64,000 nt of DNA, taken from NCBI GenBank assembly GCA_014529385.2, contig CM043948.1:81761760-81825759 (forward strand). The letters run 5' to 3'. The notes below the pieces were generated by a model, which ran no database searches, was not told the DNA's origin, and worked only from the letters and a program-made list of their open reading frames with translations. Below are positions 1 to 11,434 of this stretch, in pieces; position 1 is the stretch's first letter; each line of letters starts with the position of its first letter. The translations under genes and the position numbers were made by a program. This stretch comes from Adiantum capillus-veneris. Taxonomy: Eukaryota; Streptophyta; Polypodiopsida; Polypodiales; Pteridaceae.

Positions 1-1150
1 ACTGACTCTCGATGAGCTAGTGCATCCGGCTCTACTGATAGACAAACATCCCACTGCGGAAGCCACATAGAGCTAGCTCCAAGCTCTGCAAATAGTCTAC
101 AAGAGCTCATGCACTCCTGCAAGTATCGGTCCAATACCTGCAAACCTCCCCTATGCTCTATGCCGAGATCAGTCATCGAACAACTAATCAACCCTGCTGC
201 AAATGCTCCCACTGCAGCTGCTATGTCGGGCCTCGAGATTAGCATCTCGTACATGAGGACACCGAACGTTGATGCAACCCTGGCAACCTCTGCCACCTCC
301 AACTCAGAACTCAACTCATGGTAATCCTGTCCCCTATCATAGAGACCATGGCACTCTGACTCCGAGCTCTGGAGTGACTCCTCGTGCCCACCACATATCA
401 CATGTGTACCAAGAGTATATATCTGTCCTGAATCTGCATCAAGCTCTGGCATAAGCATATCAAGAAATGACTCCACAATAGCCGACATCTCAGCATCCAT
501 GTGAGTCATCTCTGTCATCACCTCTGATGACTCATCTTGTTGTGACTCACTAGAGCTGTCCCGCTCTACCTGTGCATCCGTAGACGCAACCTGCACAACA
601 AGGTCACTGCTCTGCACTCCATGCAAAGCATCCTGCAACCCACAAGCAAAAGAGACTCGCTTGCTCTCTCGCTCTCTACTTGGCTGCATGATCACAGAGA
701 GAACACCGTCTCTCACGTGATCCACATGCAATGGGTAACCTGTACCACTCCTGGCACCTCTCGCAATCACTAGCGAACCCAAACGCATCACAAAATCTCG
801 CTCTCGTAGCGAAATCTGACATCCACAATCTCTAAGCTGACCAATCGAGATCAAACTCACTGTCAAATCTGGTACATAGCGCACATGTCGTAACAAGTAA
901 GATGCACCACTCGGTAATGACAGTCTCACATCTCCTGCACCTGCTATCGCATGCACCGATCCATCGGTCAAACGTACACTGCCAAGCATCCCGCTAGAAT
1001 AGCTACAAAACCATGCACGATGCGGCGTGACATGAAACATAACATCTGTGTCTAGCAACCACTGCGAAGGGAGTGCACTATCCACATGTATAGCATCTCG
1101 TGCATAGCTCGAGGTAAAAGTGACATCCCCGTCACTAGTATACTCCGACA
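1..1150 (-). pseudogene. Copia-type Gag-pre-integrase/protease region, reduced Pol, runs off left edge
   Basis: The minus strand is open without a stop from about 1150 to base 1. The early part (about 850-1060) matches the copia protease/GAG-pre-integrase segment: WLLDTDVMFHVTPHRAWF, then VPDLTVSLISIGQL. The catalytic D-[ST]-G is DTD here, so the glycine is lost. An acidic, Gln/Ser-rich stretch of about 100 residues follows, and then at about 120-260 a segment resembling the region after the RT (MYEMLISRPDIAAAVGAF). Integrase and RT core are absent between these, so this is an internally reduced copia derivative or a non-autonomous type. It is continuous with the Gag at 1922-2412 except for the hAT insertion. 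Family assignment is firm; whether the protein is made is unknown. Confidence 0.7.
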
Positions 1151-1158
1151 CTACATGT

Positions 1159-1913
1159 CAGAGTTACCGGGGAACGCCCCCTAGCCCCCATTCCGGCGTT
1201 CCGGGGGGCAGTTCCCTTCTCGAACGTTCCGAAACGTCCCGGAACGTCTGACGTTCCAGGTGGCCAGTGCAAACCGGAATGGCCGTTCCGGAACGTTCCA
1301 GAACGCCCCCGGAATGTTCCAGAATGCCCCTGGAACGGCCAACGGCTACAAACAAATTTGGCAAAAATTGGAAAAATTGAAGTAAATGTTTGGGCTTCTT
1401 TTTGAAGTGTGCAAGGCCTCAAGGACTCATAAAATGCACCCCCCTCCCCCTTTCTCTCCACAAGCTAATCCTCAAGGGTCAAGCTCTCTCCCTCTCACAC
1501 TCTCAAGATCTCTCCCTCTCAAGACTCACTCTCTCAAGGCTCAAGGCTTCAAGCCTTCAAGCTCTCTTCCTCTCCCTCCCACTCTCTCAAATCTCTCCCT
1601 CTCCCTCTCACTCTCTCGAGTCTCTCCCTCTCACTCTCTCGAGTCTCTCCCTCTCACTCTCTCAAGCTCTCTCTCTCTCTCATCTTCATCTAGTCATAGC
1701 AAGGTTGAATGGTCTTCAAAACGAGTTTGTTGTGAGTATTAGAGTCAAAGCACTCTAATACTCCTTGTATTTAAACACAAGGAGCTAAAAAATGCACTAT
1801 TTGGGTGTTTTTTAACCTCCCGTTCCGCGCCGTTCCCGTTCCGGACCCCTAGCCGTTCCCCCGTTACGTGGGGATCCCGTCGTCGTTCCCGTTCCGCGTT
1901 CCGGGTAACTATG
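1159..1913. mobile_element. Non-autonomous hAT-superfamily element (755 bp) with 8-bp target duplication
   Basis: The 8-bp sequence CTACATGT stands on both sides (1151-1158 and 1914-1921), the target-site length of hAT transposons. The ends are imperfect inverted repeats: CAGAGTTACC at the left and, on the other strand, CATAGTTACC at the right, fitting the hAT CA...TG termini. The subterminal zones carry many GTTCC/GGAAC motifs, as expected for transposase-binding repeats. The middle is CT-rich and encodes no transposase. Removing the element plus one CTACATGT rejoins the copia reading frame on the minus strand exactly. Confidence 0.85.
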
Positions 1914-1921
1914 CTACATGT

Positions 1922-2412
1922 GCCTCAACTGTCAAAGCAACTGAGTCCATGGCATCACTACATACATCTCTGAGACTGCCATGTCTCCTACAATGTCGCA
2001 TACAACGAAAACAACGCCGTCTAACGTGTCCAGAATGACCACAATACCAACATGTCACCTGTCGGTGTGCTCGTGAATGTACATGTCTCACACAAGTCCG
2101 TGATGACTCAGATCTATCATACATATCATGTAATCTGCGCCAAAGTGCTCTCGTAGTAGTCTCATACATAACAAGAGCATATACAGATTCTGCAAGGTGC
2201 AAAGAGAGTGTAGATAGTGTCATCTCCTCTAGCTCCTGCCACTGATCGTCAGACATGTTTGAAGGTCTACCTACATCACCACTCAATGGTCGATGCAACC
2301 CTCGCTGTGTCAATGCATCAAGCATACACTCTCTCCATGCCGCAAAGTCTGACCCATCAAACACGCGCATCTGTGAGAGGTCACAATTTGATCGATCACC
2401 TGTCTCTGCCAT
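1922..2412 (-). CDS. Copia Gag with CCHC zinc knuckle
   Basis: The frame starting at the ATG at 2412 gives a Gag of copia type: FDGSDFAAWRECMLDALTQRG near the N-terminus (the usual F-DG-N-F--WK-- motif), then a helical domain, and a perfect CX2CX4HX4C knuckle, CWYCGHSGHVRRRC, near 2000-2050. An upstream in-frame ATG exists at 2520, but the ATG at 2412 matches the usual start of copia Gag. The frame reaches a stop inside the hAT insertion; without the insertion it continues into the protease region. Gag packages element RNA into virus-like particles; the knuckle binds RNA. Confidence 0.8.
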
Positions 2413-2520
2413 GAGCACAAGTAGCAAGCTAGATAGCAAAACCACCTCACCAACAACACCTAGAAACTGTCTACCAATATGGCCAGAAACACAATGTAAA
2501 ACCTGTGAGACACACTCCAA

Positions 2521-3861
2521 AATAGAGCTTCCGCAATGTCAACCAAATCAGCCCTAAACTAGCTCGAATCGCATCAACAAAAGTCTGCAAATATGGCTGT
2601 AAGATATGGCTACAAATCAGCCCCAAAATTCAGCTCTTAAACAACTGCATAAACAAGTCACAAATGTGTCCCAAATCAGCCTACAACTGAGCCATACATG
2701 GACAGCTGCAAAGAGGAAACAATGGCTGAAAATTCAGCGCCCAAATAAGCCCTCAAACCTACCTGTAAACTTGTAAACCTGTAGCTGAAACCTGCTGAAA
2801 AACCTCAAGCCATAAGTGCTCGAATCCGGCTACCTAGCTCGTAGCCACACAAGCATACATCACAATACTCACTCCTGTGAGTGTGCCAAGATAACTGTAC
2901 GCCTGTCAAACCCGTGAGCTAATCACCAAGCCCACACTGTGCGGTATCGATGCATACACACGCACAAATCTCCCACCTGCAGAGAACACCGCACGCAAAT
3001 GCTGAGTGCAACCCGCAATCTCTACCTAGATCGCATAAATGATACGCATAAAACTCCTGGGAAAATTTCGCCAGAGTTTTGTCAGTAAAATGGCCACAAA
3101 ACCAGTAACCAAACTGACTGCACGCTCAAAACCATGAGCAACCAAAGCGCATCAAACCGCACTCCAAATGCATGCACCAATCTCCACACTTTGCATACAT
3201 CATTGCAAACACCTGCAAATCTAGTACACAAATATCTGCTCTACTTGTAACTGCCAAAAAACATGCTCGAGGCATACATTGCCGAGCTCAAAATGCAATC
3301 ACATTAGTCTCCCTGAGCATCAAACCACATAAGGCATACATTGTATCCTCCCACCTGTGAGGAAACTTGCAGCAAATGTCACTCTCACATCTAAGAGCAA
3401 ACCATGTGTGGAATCCTCGACGCACAATAAACAATTGCTGCTGCAGAAAATTCAGCGTTCAGAATTTTAAAATTCTAATATGACGAGCGCGTCCGGAGCG
3501 TGCCAAAACCCAAAGGTAGACTCCTGGATCACATGTATCCAAGTCCGGGTGTGAAAGCTATGCCAAAAACCTCCGTTTCGACCCAAAAAACGCAGCATAA
3601 ACTGCCAAAAGAGGGCTGAAAATGCAGCTCCTCAACCGTAGCTCGAATGAGGTTTCTGATGGCTCGAATGGCTTCGAAAGGGGGGTAAAACACCAGGACA
3701 CCTGGTGGAAACACTTTCGGAAAGCTGAATTTTCCGATGCCGAAGTCGAAACCCTATTTGCACTCTTGAAAGTGCGCACGCGCATGGACGCGATTTCGAG
3801 AATGAAACTGGCTCTCCGCTGTCGTCGTGACTGTGCACACACGCGCTCCCTCCGCACCTAC
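2521..3861 (-). other. Copia 5' leader, no supported gene
   Basis: This 1.3-kb stretch lies between Gag and the primer-binding site. Open frames here are short and none is recognisable. It reads as an untranslated leader, with many short stretches containing Gln/Ala codons in several frames but no conserved motif. Confidence 0.6.
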
Positions 3862-3873
3862 GCTCTGATACCA
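3862..3873 (-). promoter_or_regulatory. Copia primer-binding site (initiator tRNA-Met)
   Basis: On the minus strand the sequence reads TGGTATCAGAGC, the canonical complement of the 3' end of plant initiator tRNA-Met used to prime minus-strand DNA. It lies two bases inside the LTR at 3876-4065. Confidence 0.9.
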
Positions 3874-3875
3874 AT

Positions 3876-4065
3876 TGAAGGGGATCGGGGAGCACCACAG
3901 ACAGAGAGTGAGAGAGAGAGAAGGAGACACACACACAATGTGGGTGGGGAGACTGAAAGTGGCAGCTCCCCCTATACAGTATACTCACTATAAGTATAGG
4001 GTAACAGTGGGCGGGCGCCCATGACCTGGGCGACCGGTCAAGGCACATAGGCCTTAACCCCAACA
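3876..4065 (-). repeat. Copia 5' LTR, 190 bp
   Basis: On the minus strand the LTR starts TGTTGGGG, typical of copia LTRs, and ends CA two bases before the primer-binding site. It is short. It contains a GA-rich tract and a TATA-like segment (around 3970-4000). The 3' LTR lies beyond the left edge. The flank at 4066 is gypsy integrase sequence, so the element inserted into a gypsy pol gene. Confidence 0.82.
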
Positions 4066-4943
4066 TGCCACAGTCGATTGTCAGTGACCGTGACCCACGG
4101 ATGACAAGTCTATTTTGAAAAGGCATATTCGAGAATATGGGCACTACGCTTAAGTTCTCATCGTCGTTTGATTCACAGACAGATGGGCAGTCAGAAGAGG
4201 CAAATTCTACTATCTTGGATCTGCTCAAGTGCTATGTGTCAAAGCACAAGGCGAAGTGGGAGCATTATTTGCCGTTGGTTGCATATGCGTACAATAATAC
4301 AGTGCATTCTTCAACAGGCAAAGCACCTTTTGAAATTGTCGAAGGTCATGTGAAAGTTCCTCCCATTCTGCATACCAAGGAAAAGATCTTTCACGCAGAT
4401 CAATATGTACAGAATATGGATGAAATGTACCAGAGGATAAAGCATGCCCTTGAAAGGACACAGGCAAAGCAAAAGAAAGCTGCTAATCTCCACCGTCGTG
4501 AATTGTTGTTTTCACTTGGTGATTGGGTACTGTTGCGGTTTGAAAAGGCACGCTTAAAGAAGCGAAAAGGTAAAGAAAGTCTCTTTACAAAGCTTAGTAT
4601 ACGTTACTATGGGCCTTTTCAAGTAACAGAGAAGATCAGTGACATCAGTTATAGGCTGAAATTGCCTGAGAACTGGAAGATTCACAATGCTTTTCAAGTG
4701 AGTCTTCTCAGACCATTTATTGGTGATGTGCCAGAGGATATGCCAGTTGAAGAGCAGCCAGAAGTTGAAGAACTTGATGAAATTTTGGTCCCAGAACAGA
4801 TCATGGCACACAAGGAAAGAAAAGTCAAAGGCAAGGTTATAAGGCGATATTTGGTGAAGTTCAAGAACTATCCACCTATGGATGCAAAGTGGATGGAAGA
4901 GAGTGAACTGTTAGAGTCACCAAATGTATTGCAGCTATGTTAA
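4066..4943 (+). pseudogene. Ty3/gypsy chromovirus integrase C-terminal half plus chromodomain
   Basis: Translation begins at the integrase core motif [14 protein letters not shown] and continues through the conserved glutamate region (SEEANSTILDLLKC), the GPF/Y module (RYYGPFQVTEKI, then IHNAFQVSLLRPF) and a C-terminal chromodomain (about 4750-4930: [16 protein letters not shown]...[10 protein letters not shown]...WMEESELL). Integrase inserts the cDNA; the chromodomain steers it to chromatin. There is a stop/frameshift at about 4119-4135 compared with the related copy at 23710-26385. The 5' part is cut off by the copia insertion at 4065 and would lie beyond the left edge. Confidence 0.88.
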
Positions 4944-5529
4944 AGCCTTTGGTTTACCACCTACGTATTCTCCAACTCAAGAAGAGCAAAGGTCAAAAGG
5001 AAAAAGACCTGCGCTAGAGAGGGGTGATCCAGGAGCTAGCACTTCTCATGTATCTATGGATTTACTGCAATAGTAGTATACCCTGCTTGGCAATTGCCCT
5101 TGGGGAATAAAAGTTTTGTCCAAAAGTCTATTCAGTGCTATAGAAGTAAGTATGTCTTGTCAGTTGTCAAGAGTACAGCAATTGCTTCTAATGAGTACAT
5201 GTTGACGCATTTTTAAACTGCTGGTTTATTATGCTTGAAAGGATTCGAAGTGTACTAATTAGTTATGGACTCTATTAAAGCCAGTGGCACAATGTGAAAG
5301 CTATCCACTATGTCAATGGAACAGTCTCACAGGTAGACCATACATGAGTTTACAAGTGTTGAATACACAAGAGTGTTAACTATGAGCATGTATGTCTCGT
5401 ACCATGTTAACCAGGTGTGTACACACGAAAAGGTTGACAGCCCTGATACGGTGTCCATGAAGTGCTGTACACACTAATGGATTGATATTCATGCAAACGA
5501 GGACGTTCGCGATTTCAAGAGGGGGGGTA
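4944..5529 (+). other. Gypsy 3' non-coding region ending in polypurine tract
   Basis: This is non-coding sequence between the integrase stop and the 3' LTR. It ends in a purine run (about 5517-5528, AAGAGGGGGGG) directly before the LTR, the expected plus-strand primer. No gene is visible. Confidence 0.75.
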
Positions 5530-6994
5530 TGTCACGAGTCTGTGGCAACTTTAGTTGTTGATTTCTTTTTGGGGAATTTTATTTGACTTGTTTTTAAGCA
5601 CCCCTCTGGAAATGCCAATGCCCGAGTTGCATGGTGTGAGGCGAACAGTGAGAGTCTAGGCCGGACGGCCAGTGAGCACTGAAGTTGGGCAAATGGACTA
5701 AGGTTAGCCACGGTGGGGCTACGAGTGTAAATCACCTAATAGCTGGCCGACATTGCACTTTTCGATGTGGTTCCAGTGGTGATTGATGGTCAGATGACCA
5801 GTGTGAGTGCCATGGAAGCATCTCCTAAAATTTAGGAAACTGCTATTTTGGACCTGAAAATGTGTTCGCGTCATTACCTCCGGTATGACAAGGGGAACAT
5901 GTTATTACTATGCCGCGAAGTCAACTGGGCAACCGGTCGGGAGATTTTTAGGCGGCAACCCCGAAACAAGAAATGGCCTGTAAACACGCCAAGTGGCACA
6001 TTGTCTGTGCACTTTCCTCATGCAAGAAGAAGTGGCGCTGAATTTATAGCTGGGAGGCTCATTTGCAAGCTCTCTGTCACAGGTTAACAGCTATGGAGTG
6101 CTTCCTTTCCCTCTTATGTGCAGTGCGGTGCCAGGAGTGATGCCCTGCACGCTACGCACTGCTCTCTCTCTCCCCTACGAGCAGTTATGTTATGCCCCTC
6201 TAGTGGGCTTCTCACTTGACCAATGTACAGTTGTGTGGGTTCATGCGCGATTGCCGAGGCAAGAGCCTCTTGCACAGGTACTGGAGTAGCTAGTGGCTAA
6301 TCCCCCCGCAGGTACAGGTGAATTCGGAGAGGTTTCACGTGAGAAATCTCGTCCAATTCGAAGGGCAAGTAGCCCTACAAGAGCAGAGCTCGAGGACTTG
6401 CTACGGATGCGACCGGCACGCGAAACAGAGCCCGAAACAGGGAATTACAGCCTGCTGTGTATTTTTGCAGGTTTAGGGTTTCGGCCCTAAACGGTCCCTA
6501 ATACCTCCAGGAGGTTCGGGGATGCAAGGGGACCACTGTAGAGGTGATCTAGCGCATTTTCGGAGCAGAAAACAGAGAATTCAACGTGCTGCAGATTCTC
6601 GCCAGGTTTTGCAAAGTGTCTGTATGCGTCGGGAAAGCCCTCTATTGTGTGGGGATACTGACTGTGAAGCGTCCTAGTACAGTTGTGCTGCCGAAATCGG
6701 GCCAGAACAGGTGCAATTCAGCCCGGATTATGCGGGGCAGCTTGTAGGAAATCACAGGTTTTTATTCCCTCTGCTAAAGAATAAAGAAATATCGAAAGAG
6801 GCGCCAACCTTTGGGGCCTACAGGTGTCGCTGTCTGCTTGGGAGCATTCTAGCTTCCTGGCCGTGTTTTTGTTTTGAAGTGTAATCCTATTCCCAGTTTT
6901 ACAGGTTCCTTTTAGGTCATTGCTTTGTGTCATAAAGTCAAGTGTTAAAGAATCGGGTGAAAGCTACCGTCTACCGCCCTACAGGCCGGTTTCA
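5530..6994 (+). repeat. Gypsy 3' LTR (about 1.46 kb)
   Basis: It begins TGTCACGAG right after the polypurine tract and ends GGCCGGTTTCA, giving TG...CA ends. It is diverged but clearly related to the LTRs at 19768-21308 and 26695-28236: shared blocks include the CCATGGAAGCATCTCC segment, the CTAATCCCCC...GGTAC segment and the AATAAAGAAATA...GGCGCC block at 6781-6821. Its 5' partner lies outside the window. ORFs inside it are shadows. Confidence 0.8.
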
Positions 6995-7300
6995 GATAGT
7001 GATCCAAACGGGTCGACCTACACTTCAGCTTGCCACAGAGCTCATACCTCAAGAGTGGTCGTATGTGGCCTGACACTCTGGTTCACTTGGCAGGCCCATT
7101 GCTACCTCATCCTCGAGGCTCGCCTTGTCCCATCGGCAGAGACTGTTCGTGATTTTTAATTGGAGCTGATTCACACTCTCAGGGGCCAGTTGGTGAGACT
7201 CCAAGGCAGCTCCGACCGCATGCGGGAGCGCAAAGAGGCTTTCCTATGACTCTGGGGCCCAAGGCCTTTCTTCACCATGGTCCAGGGTGCACCCAGATGG

Positions 7301-7430
7301 CACTACCGTCCACCTATGTGGCTCTTTCCTCCTCCCATCTCGTGATTTAGCCCCCATTGTATATACACTACCCTCCACCTGTGTGGCTCTTTCCTCCTCC
7401 CGTCTCGTGATTTAGCCCCCATTGTATATA
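7301..7430. repeat. 65-bp tandem duplication
   Basis: Two adjacent copies (7301-7365 and 7366-7430), starting CACTACC and ending ATTGTATATA, differ at only a few bases. No coding content is recognised. Confidence 0.9.
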
Positions 7431-7553
7431 TTCTGTTCTTTCATTGGGAGAGTCTCCCCTTGTTGTTGATGTAGCCCTCTCTAGTAGAGGTGGTTGTAGC
7501 CCTATGGGCAGTTTTACTAACTAATGGAAGGATCTTTTTCTCGGGAAGGGGGC

Positions 7554-7582
7554 GGGGGGGGGGGGGGGGGGGGGGGGGGGGG
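7554..7582 (+). repeat. Poly-G run of 29 bases
   Basis: This is an uninterrupted G run preceded by further G-rich sequence. It could form G-quadruplexes and its length is prone to sequencing error. ORFs reading poly-Gly or poly-Pro across it are artefacts. Confidence 0.9.
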
Positions 7583-7755
7583 ATCATCAAGAAATTCTCT
7601 TTCAAGTGCCAACAGCTCATGTCCCCTCGTGCAAAACCTATTGCCTTCTCTAAATCTAGATATAATCAAAACTGAATTTCCAAAAACTAAAACTGCATTC
7701 AGATTGTTTGGATGTTGCATAAAGAACGATGTGAGAACTAACAGACAAGACATAC

Positions 7756-7833
7756 TTCATCAGCCTGAGGCAGAATGACCACAGATGCTGCACTGGTATG
7801 GACTCGCCCGCTTTTCTCAGTGATAGGGACACG
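7756..7833 (-). CDS. mtRF1: RF1 exon 8 (last in window)
   Basis: 26 codons, [20 protein letters not shown] then LPQADE, acceptor ...TTTCAG and donor GTATGT, phase 0. The following exon (with GGQ) is not found in 1-7755, so intron 8 is longer than 7.7 kb. Confidence 0.93.
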
Positions 7834-9031
7834 CTGAAAAGCATTGAATTACTGAAACTGTTGGAGAAGTCTATTTGTTTGTTAAAGGGTGGACAGGAGC
7901 AACTATATACCTGAACCCTGTGTACTCCACTTTCAAACTTCAACTTGCCATATGCACCAGTACCCGTTATGGAGGCACTTGCTTCCTTCAAAAAATCCGA
8001 AACAATATGTAATAAGCAGAACTCATTATGTGTGAATGGAAGCTCCTGATGACTTAGGAAATAGGCACACAGGAGAAACACAAACCTGATCCCTTCAACA
8101 TAAAGCTCTACCTAAACTTCCAAACCATAAATTGGCAAACCAAGAAAGTATACACACATGGACAATACAAATCCCACTTATGCCACATCTTTAAGCCACA
8201 GATTTTGCATGCAGGCTGCTATTAGGCAAACGCGTTTACAAAGGTAATTTTGAACATGAAAACTAGCTGAAAATTGTGTTACTTTGTGTGCCATTTGAAC
8301 ATGCTACTACTATTATTGAGCCAAAATAAGTCTAGGAAAACCTAGGGAATGATGTCTGGTAACCTTGTTGCCTGTTTGTAGACCTATATTTCAAGAATAC
8401 TTCATTGGAATTGTTACTAACCATCCGTAACACCTTTTTTTGCGCACGATGATGGTACTGTTAAATGGATGTTGTTACGCATTTGTTGTCAACATATAAG
8501 ATATTAAGCCGATCAAGTCATTAGAGAAAGAGAAGTACACTTCTATGTACCAAAACTGTCTCACTTGTGCAGGTACTTTTATTGAAGTCTTATGACTGAA
8601 TGTTCAATTAATTGGTACACGACATGAGGCGCATTAATAACTATTAAAAAAGGGTTAGGGCTCTCATTTGACATAGGTGCAAAGGAACATGGAAGTAGAG
8701 AGCTAAGGAGAAAGCCACATGCAAAAGAGGGCAACTCTCAGCCTCGTTAGCAAGATGCTGACCTCCTCACAGTAAATCAGCACCTGATTCTCATGTTTTT
8801 GCCACGTAGGAGACACCCCTTCCTGTCCTAAACCAACACCGTTGATCAGCAAATTGTGTCAAGAGTTTGTGTGTGACAATATTATGTATGTCTTAATCTA
8901 AAGTCCCGAGTTATTCAATTTTTGCTCTCAGGTTTCTAGTCGTGAATGCAACCCACCCTTGAGGCATTCTTTTGCAAACTTAGCATTCTCTTTCTGAATG
9001 CAGAGAATGCTTGGAAGAACTATGGTGTCGA

Positions 9032-9100
<69 letters not shown>

Positions 9101-10789
9101 GTGGATGAGGTTTCTGACTACTTGGATGCTTTGCATAGCTTTGCCCATGAAAGTGGTTTGTCTCTCAACCTTGGTAAAAATCAAGGTCATGGTATTTAAT
9201 ACGACCCCACAGTGGATCAGGAGGTCAGCGCCCGCATTCACATAAGGCCAGGAGATGGTGGAGTATACAGATGCTTACACCTACCTTGGAGTGGTTTTAA
9301 GTGGACCAGCATTTTCGTTGAGAAGAGCAGCAGAGACTAGATTGACCAGAGCCCATGCAGCATTGGGTAGATTGGAGAGGATGTGTTCACATGTTCAGTT
9401 TCAGGAGCCTCGGACGAAGCTCTGGCTCTTTGACACCCTGGTGGCTTCTGCATTGCTCTATGGAGCTGAGATTTGGGGACCTTCATTGGACAATCATGGG
9501 AGGACAGGTCGATGGATGGGGGGACATGGAGAAGCCACTAGTTTCTATGATCTCACGACTCATTAGAGCCAAGGCTTCAGTACCACGTGCCATTATACGC
9601 GCAGAGCTAGCTGCCCCTCCACTAGTGGTTGAGGCACTCACCAGATCCGTCTCCTTCATACACCACATCTGGGAACTTCCCAGAAACAGATATGCCCGCC
9701 TTGCACTTGAGTCCTCTCGACAGTTAGCCATGCAGGGAGATACAGCATCCTGGTATGGGGAGATGACATCATGGTTTCAAGCGCATAGACAGACTACCAC
9801 CCTTCCAGTACTCACTGGATGCACCCTCTTCGACTCTCACACAGTCCGAGATTACAAGGCTCATCCGCCAGGACCTGACTCAGCTAGACATCAGGAGGAC
9901 ATGGATACAGCCAGCACAGGAGCTGGGCACGAAGATTGCTTTCTACAGAGAGCATCTTCTCCAGTTTACGGAGGACGGTTTTGTGACGAGACCTAGATAC
10001 ATGGACACCCACTTGTCTCATGGGATACGATGTGCTATTGGCCAGATACGACATCTTCACACCAGTTGCGGATCGAGACTGGGAGATACAGCAGAGTACC
10101 AGCAGAGGCCAAGACATGTCTCCTATGTGACCTGGAGCCTGAGACAGAGTTGCACTACACATGCCACTGCCCTGTCTACTACGAGATACGCGGCCGCTTC
10201 CACTGCTTGTTCAGAGAGTGCTTCGGACCACTCTCCATAGTCATGCGGTACGAGGATCAGAGATGCTTGGGTCTGTTTTTGCTCGAGCTGCGCAGACACA
10301 GAGAGAGCCTGATGAGAGGAGAGGTCAGCCAGTCTCAGAGACAGATCACAGACTTCTTTAGAGCAGACACTGGACACCCGGAGGAGCTACTACCACAGGA
10401 GAGCTCGCTGCCTCACACTGGAGGCACACTGATTGACCGAGCGACCGAGCTAGGGAGATCCAGACGCCCACGACTGCGGAGGACTACACAGCATCGACGG
10501 AGGTTGCATCAGAGGATTCGGATCACTTTGGCCCAACATGCACGACGCCCGGTCAGGCTATTGACCATGGAGGAGATCGATGAGATCCGCCAGCGACCGA
10601 TGCCGGATCTTTTGTGATCTGTGATTTAGCTATCCCACCTATTTACTTAGATCACACCTAGCTGTTTTAGATTCCATAGCATTTTATTCTGTCATTTTTG
10701 TTACTCTGACTTTGTATCAGATCCACCACATTGTAACTTTCTTGTCTCATAGGTCATTTTGGCCTTCTGAAGACGTTAATATAACATTT

Positions 10790-10873
<84 letters not shown>

Positions 10874-11373
10874 GGCTAGCCAGTCTCAAAGACGGATCAC
10901 GAACTTCTTCAGAGCAGACACGGGACAGCCGCAAGAGCCACTCCCATAGCAGAGCTCCCCCTCATCTCACACCAGAGGCACAATGATCGATCGAGCGACT
11001 GAACTGGGGAAATCCAGGCGCCCACGACTGCGAGGACTACACAGCATCGACGGAGGCTACGTCAGAAGATTCGGAGCACTCTAGCCAGGCATGCACGACG
11101 CCCGGTCAGACTACTAACCATGGAGGAGATTGATGAGATTCGCCAACGACTGATGCTAGATCTCCTGTGATTCAGCTATCCCAGTAAGCCGCCCATTTTT
11201 GCTTAGTTCACATCGACCAGTCTAGGATCCCATAGTATATATCTTTGTTTTGTTTTTGTACTGTTGTTATTTTGTTACTCTTGACTTTGTATCAGACCCA
11301 CCACCTTGTAACTTTCTGGTCTCATAGGTCACTTTGGTCTTTTGAAGACGTTAATATAACATTTCATTTCATT

Positions 11374-11434
<61 letters not shown>

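Larger units (their letters stand above)
6995..7755. other. RF1 intron 8 sequence outside the elements
   Basis: This is non-coding between the gypsy LTR and RF1 exon 8. It contains the 65-bp tandem duplication and the poly-G run listed separately. I looked for the next RF1 exon (a VDVQLRNEDLR-like segment) on the minus strand here and did not find it. Confidence 0.6.

Noticed and set aside
1135-1461. 108-codon minus-strand ORF
   Set aside because: It lies in the GTTCC/GGAAC subterminal repeats of the hAT element and has no domain.
3862-3873. Possible tRNA gene near the TGGTATCAGAGC match
   Set aside because: Only the tRNA 3'-end complement is present next to an LTR; it is a primer-binding site.
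7490-7778. ORFs with poly-Gly or poly-Pro
   Set aside because: They arise from the 29-base G run; no flanking homology.
7656-8081. A single 141-codon minus-strand gene
   Set aside because: It reads through intron 7 and splice sites; only 7756-7833 and 7911-7985 within it are RF1 exons, in two different frames.
9020-9241. ORFs rich in Ser-Leu or Arg-Glu across (CT)n/(GA)n tracts here and at 11369, 15656, 44622, 50374 and 53427
   Set aside because: They are translations of microsatellites and of antisense LINE sequence, not genes.
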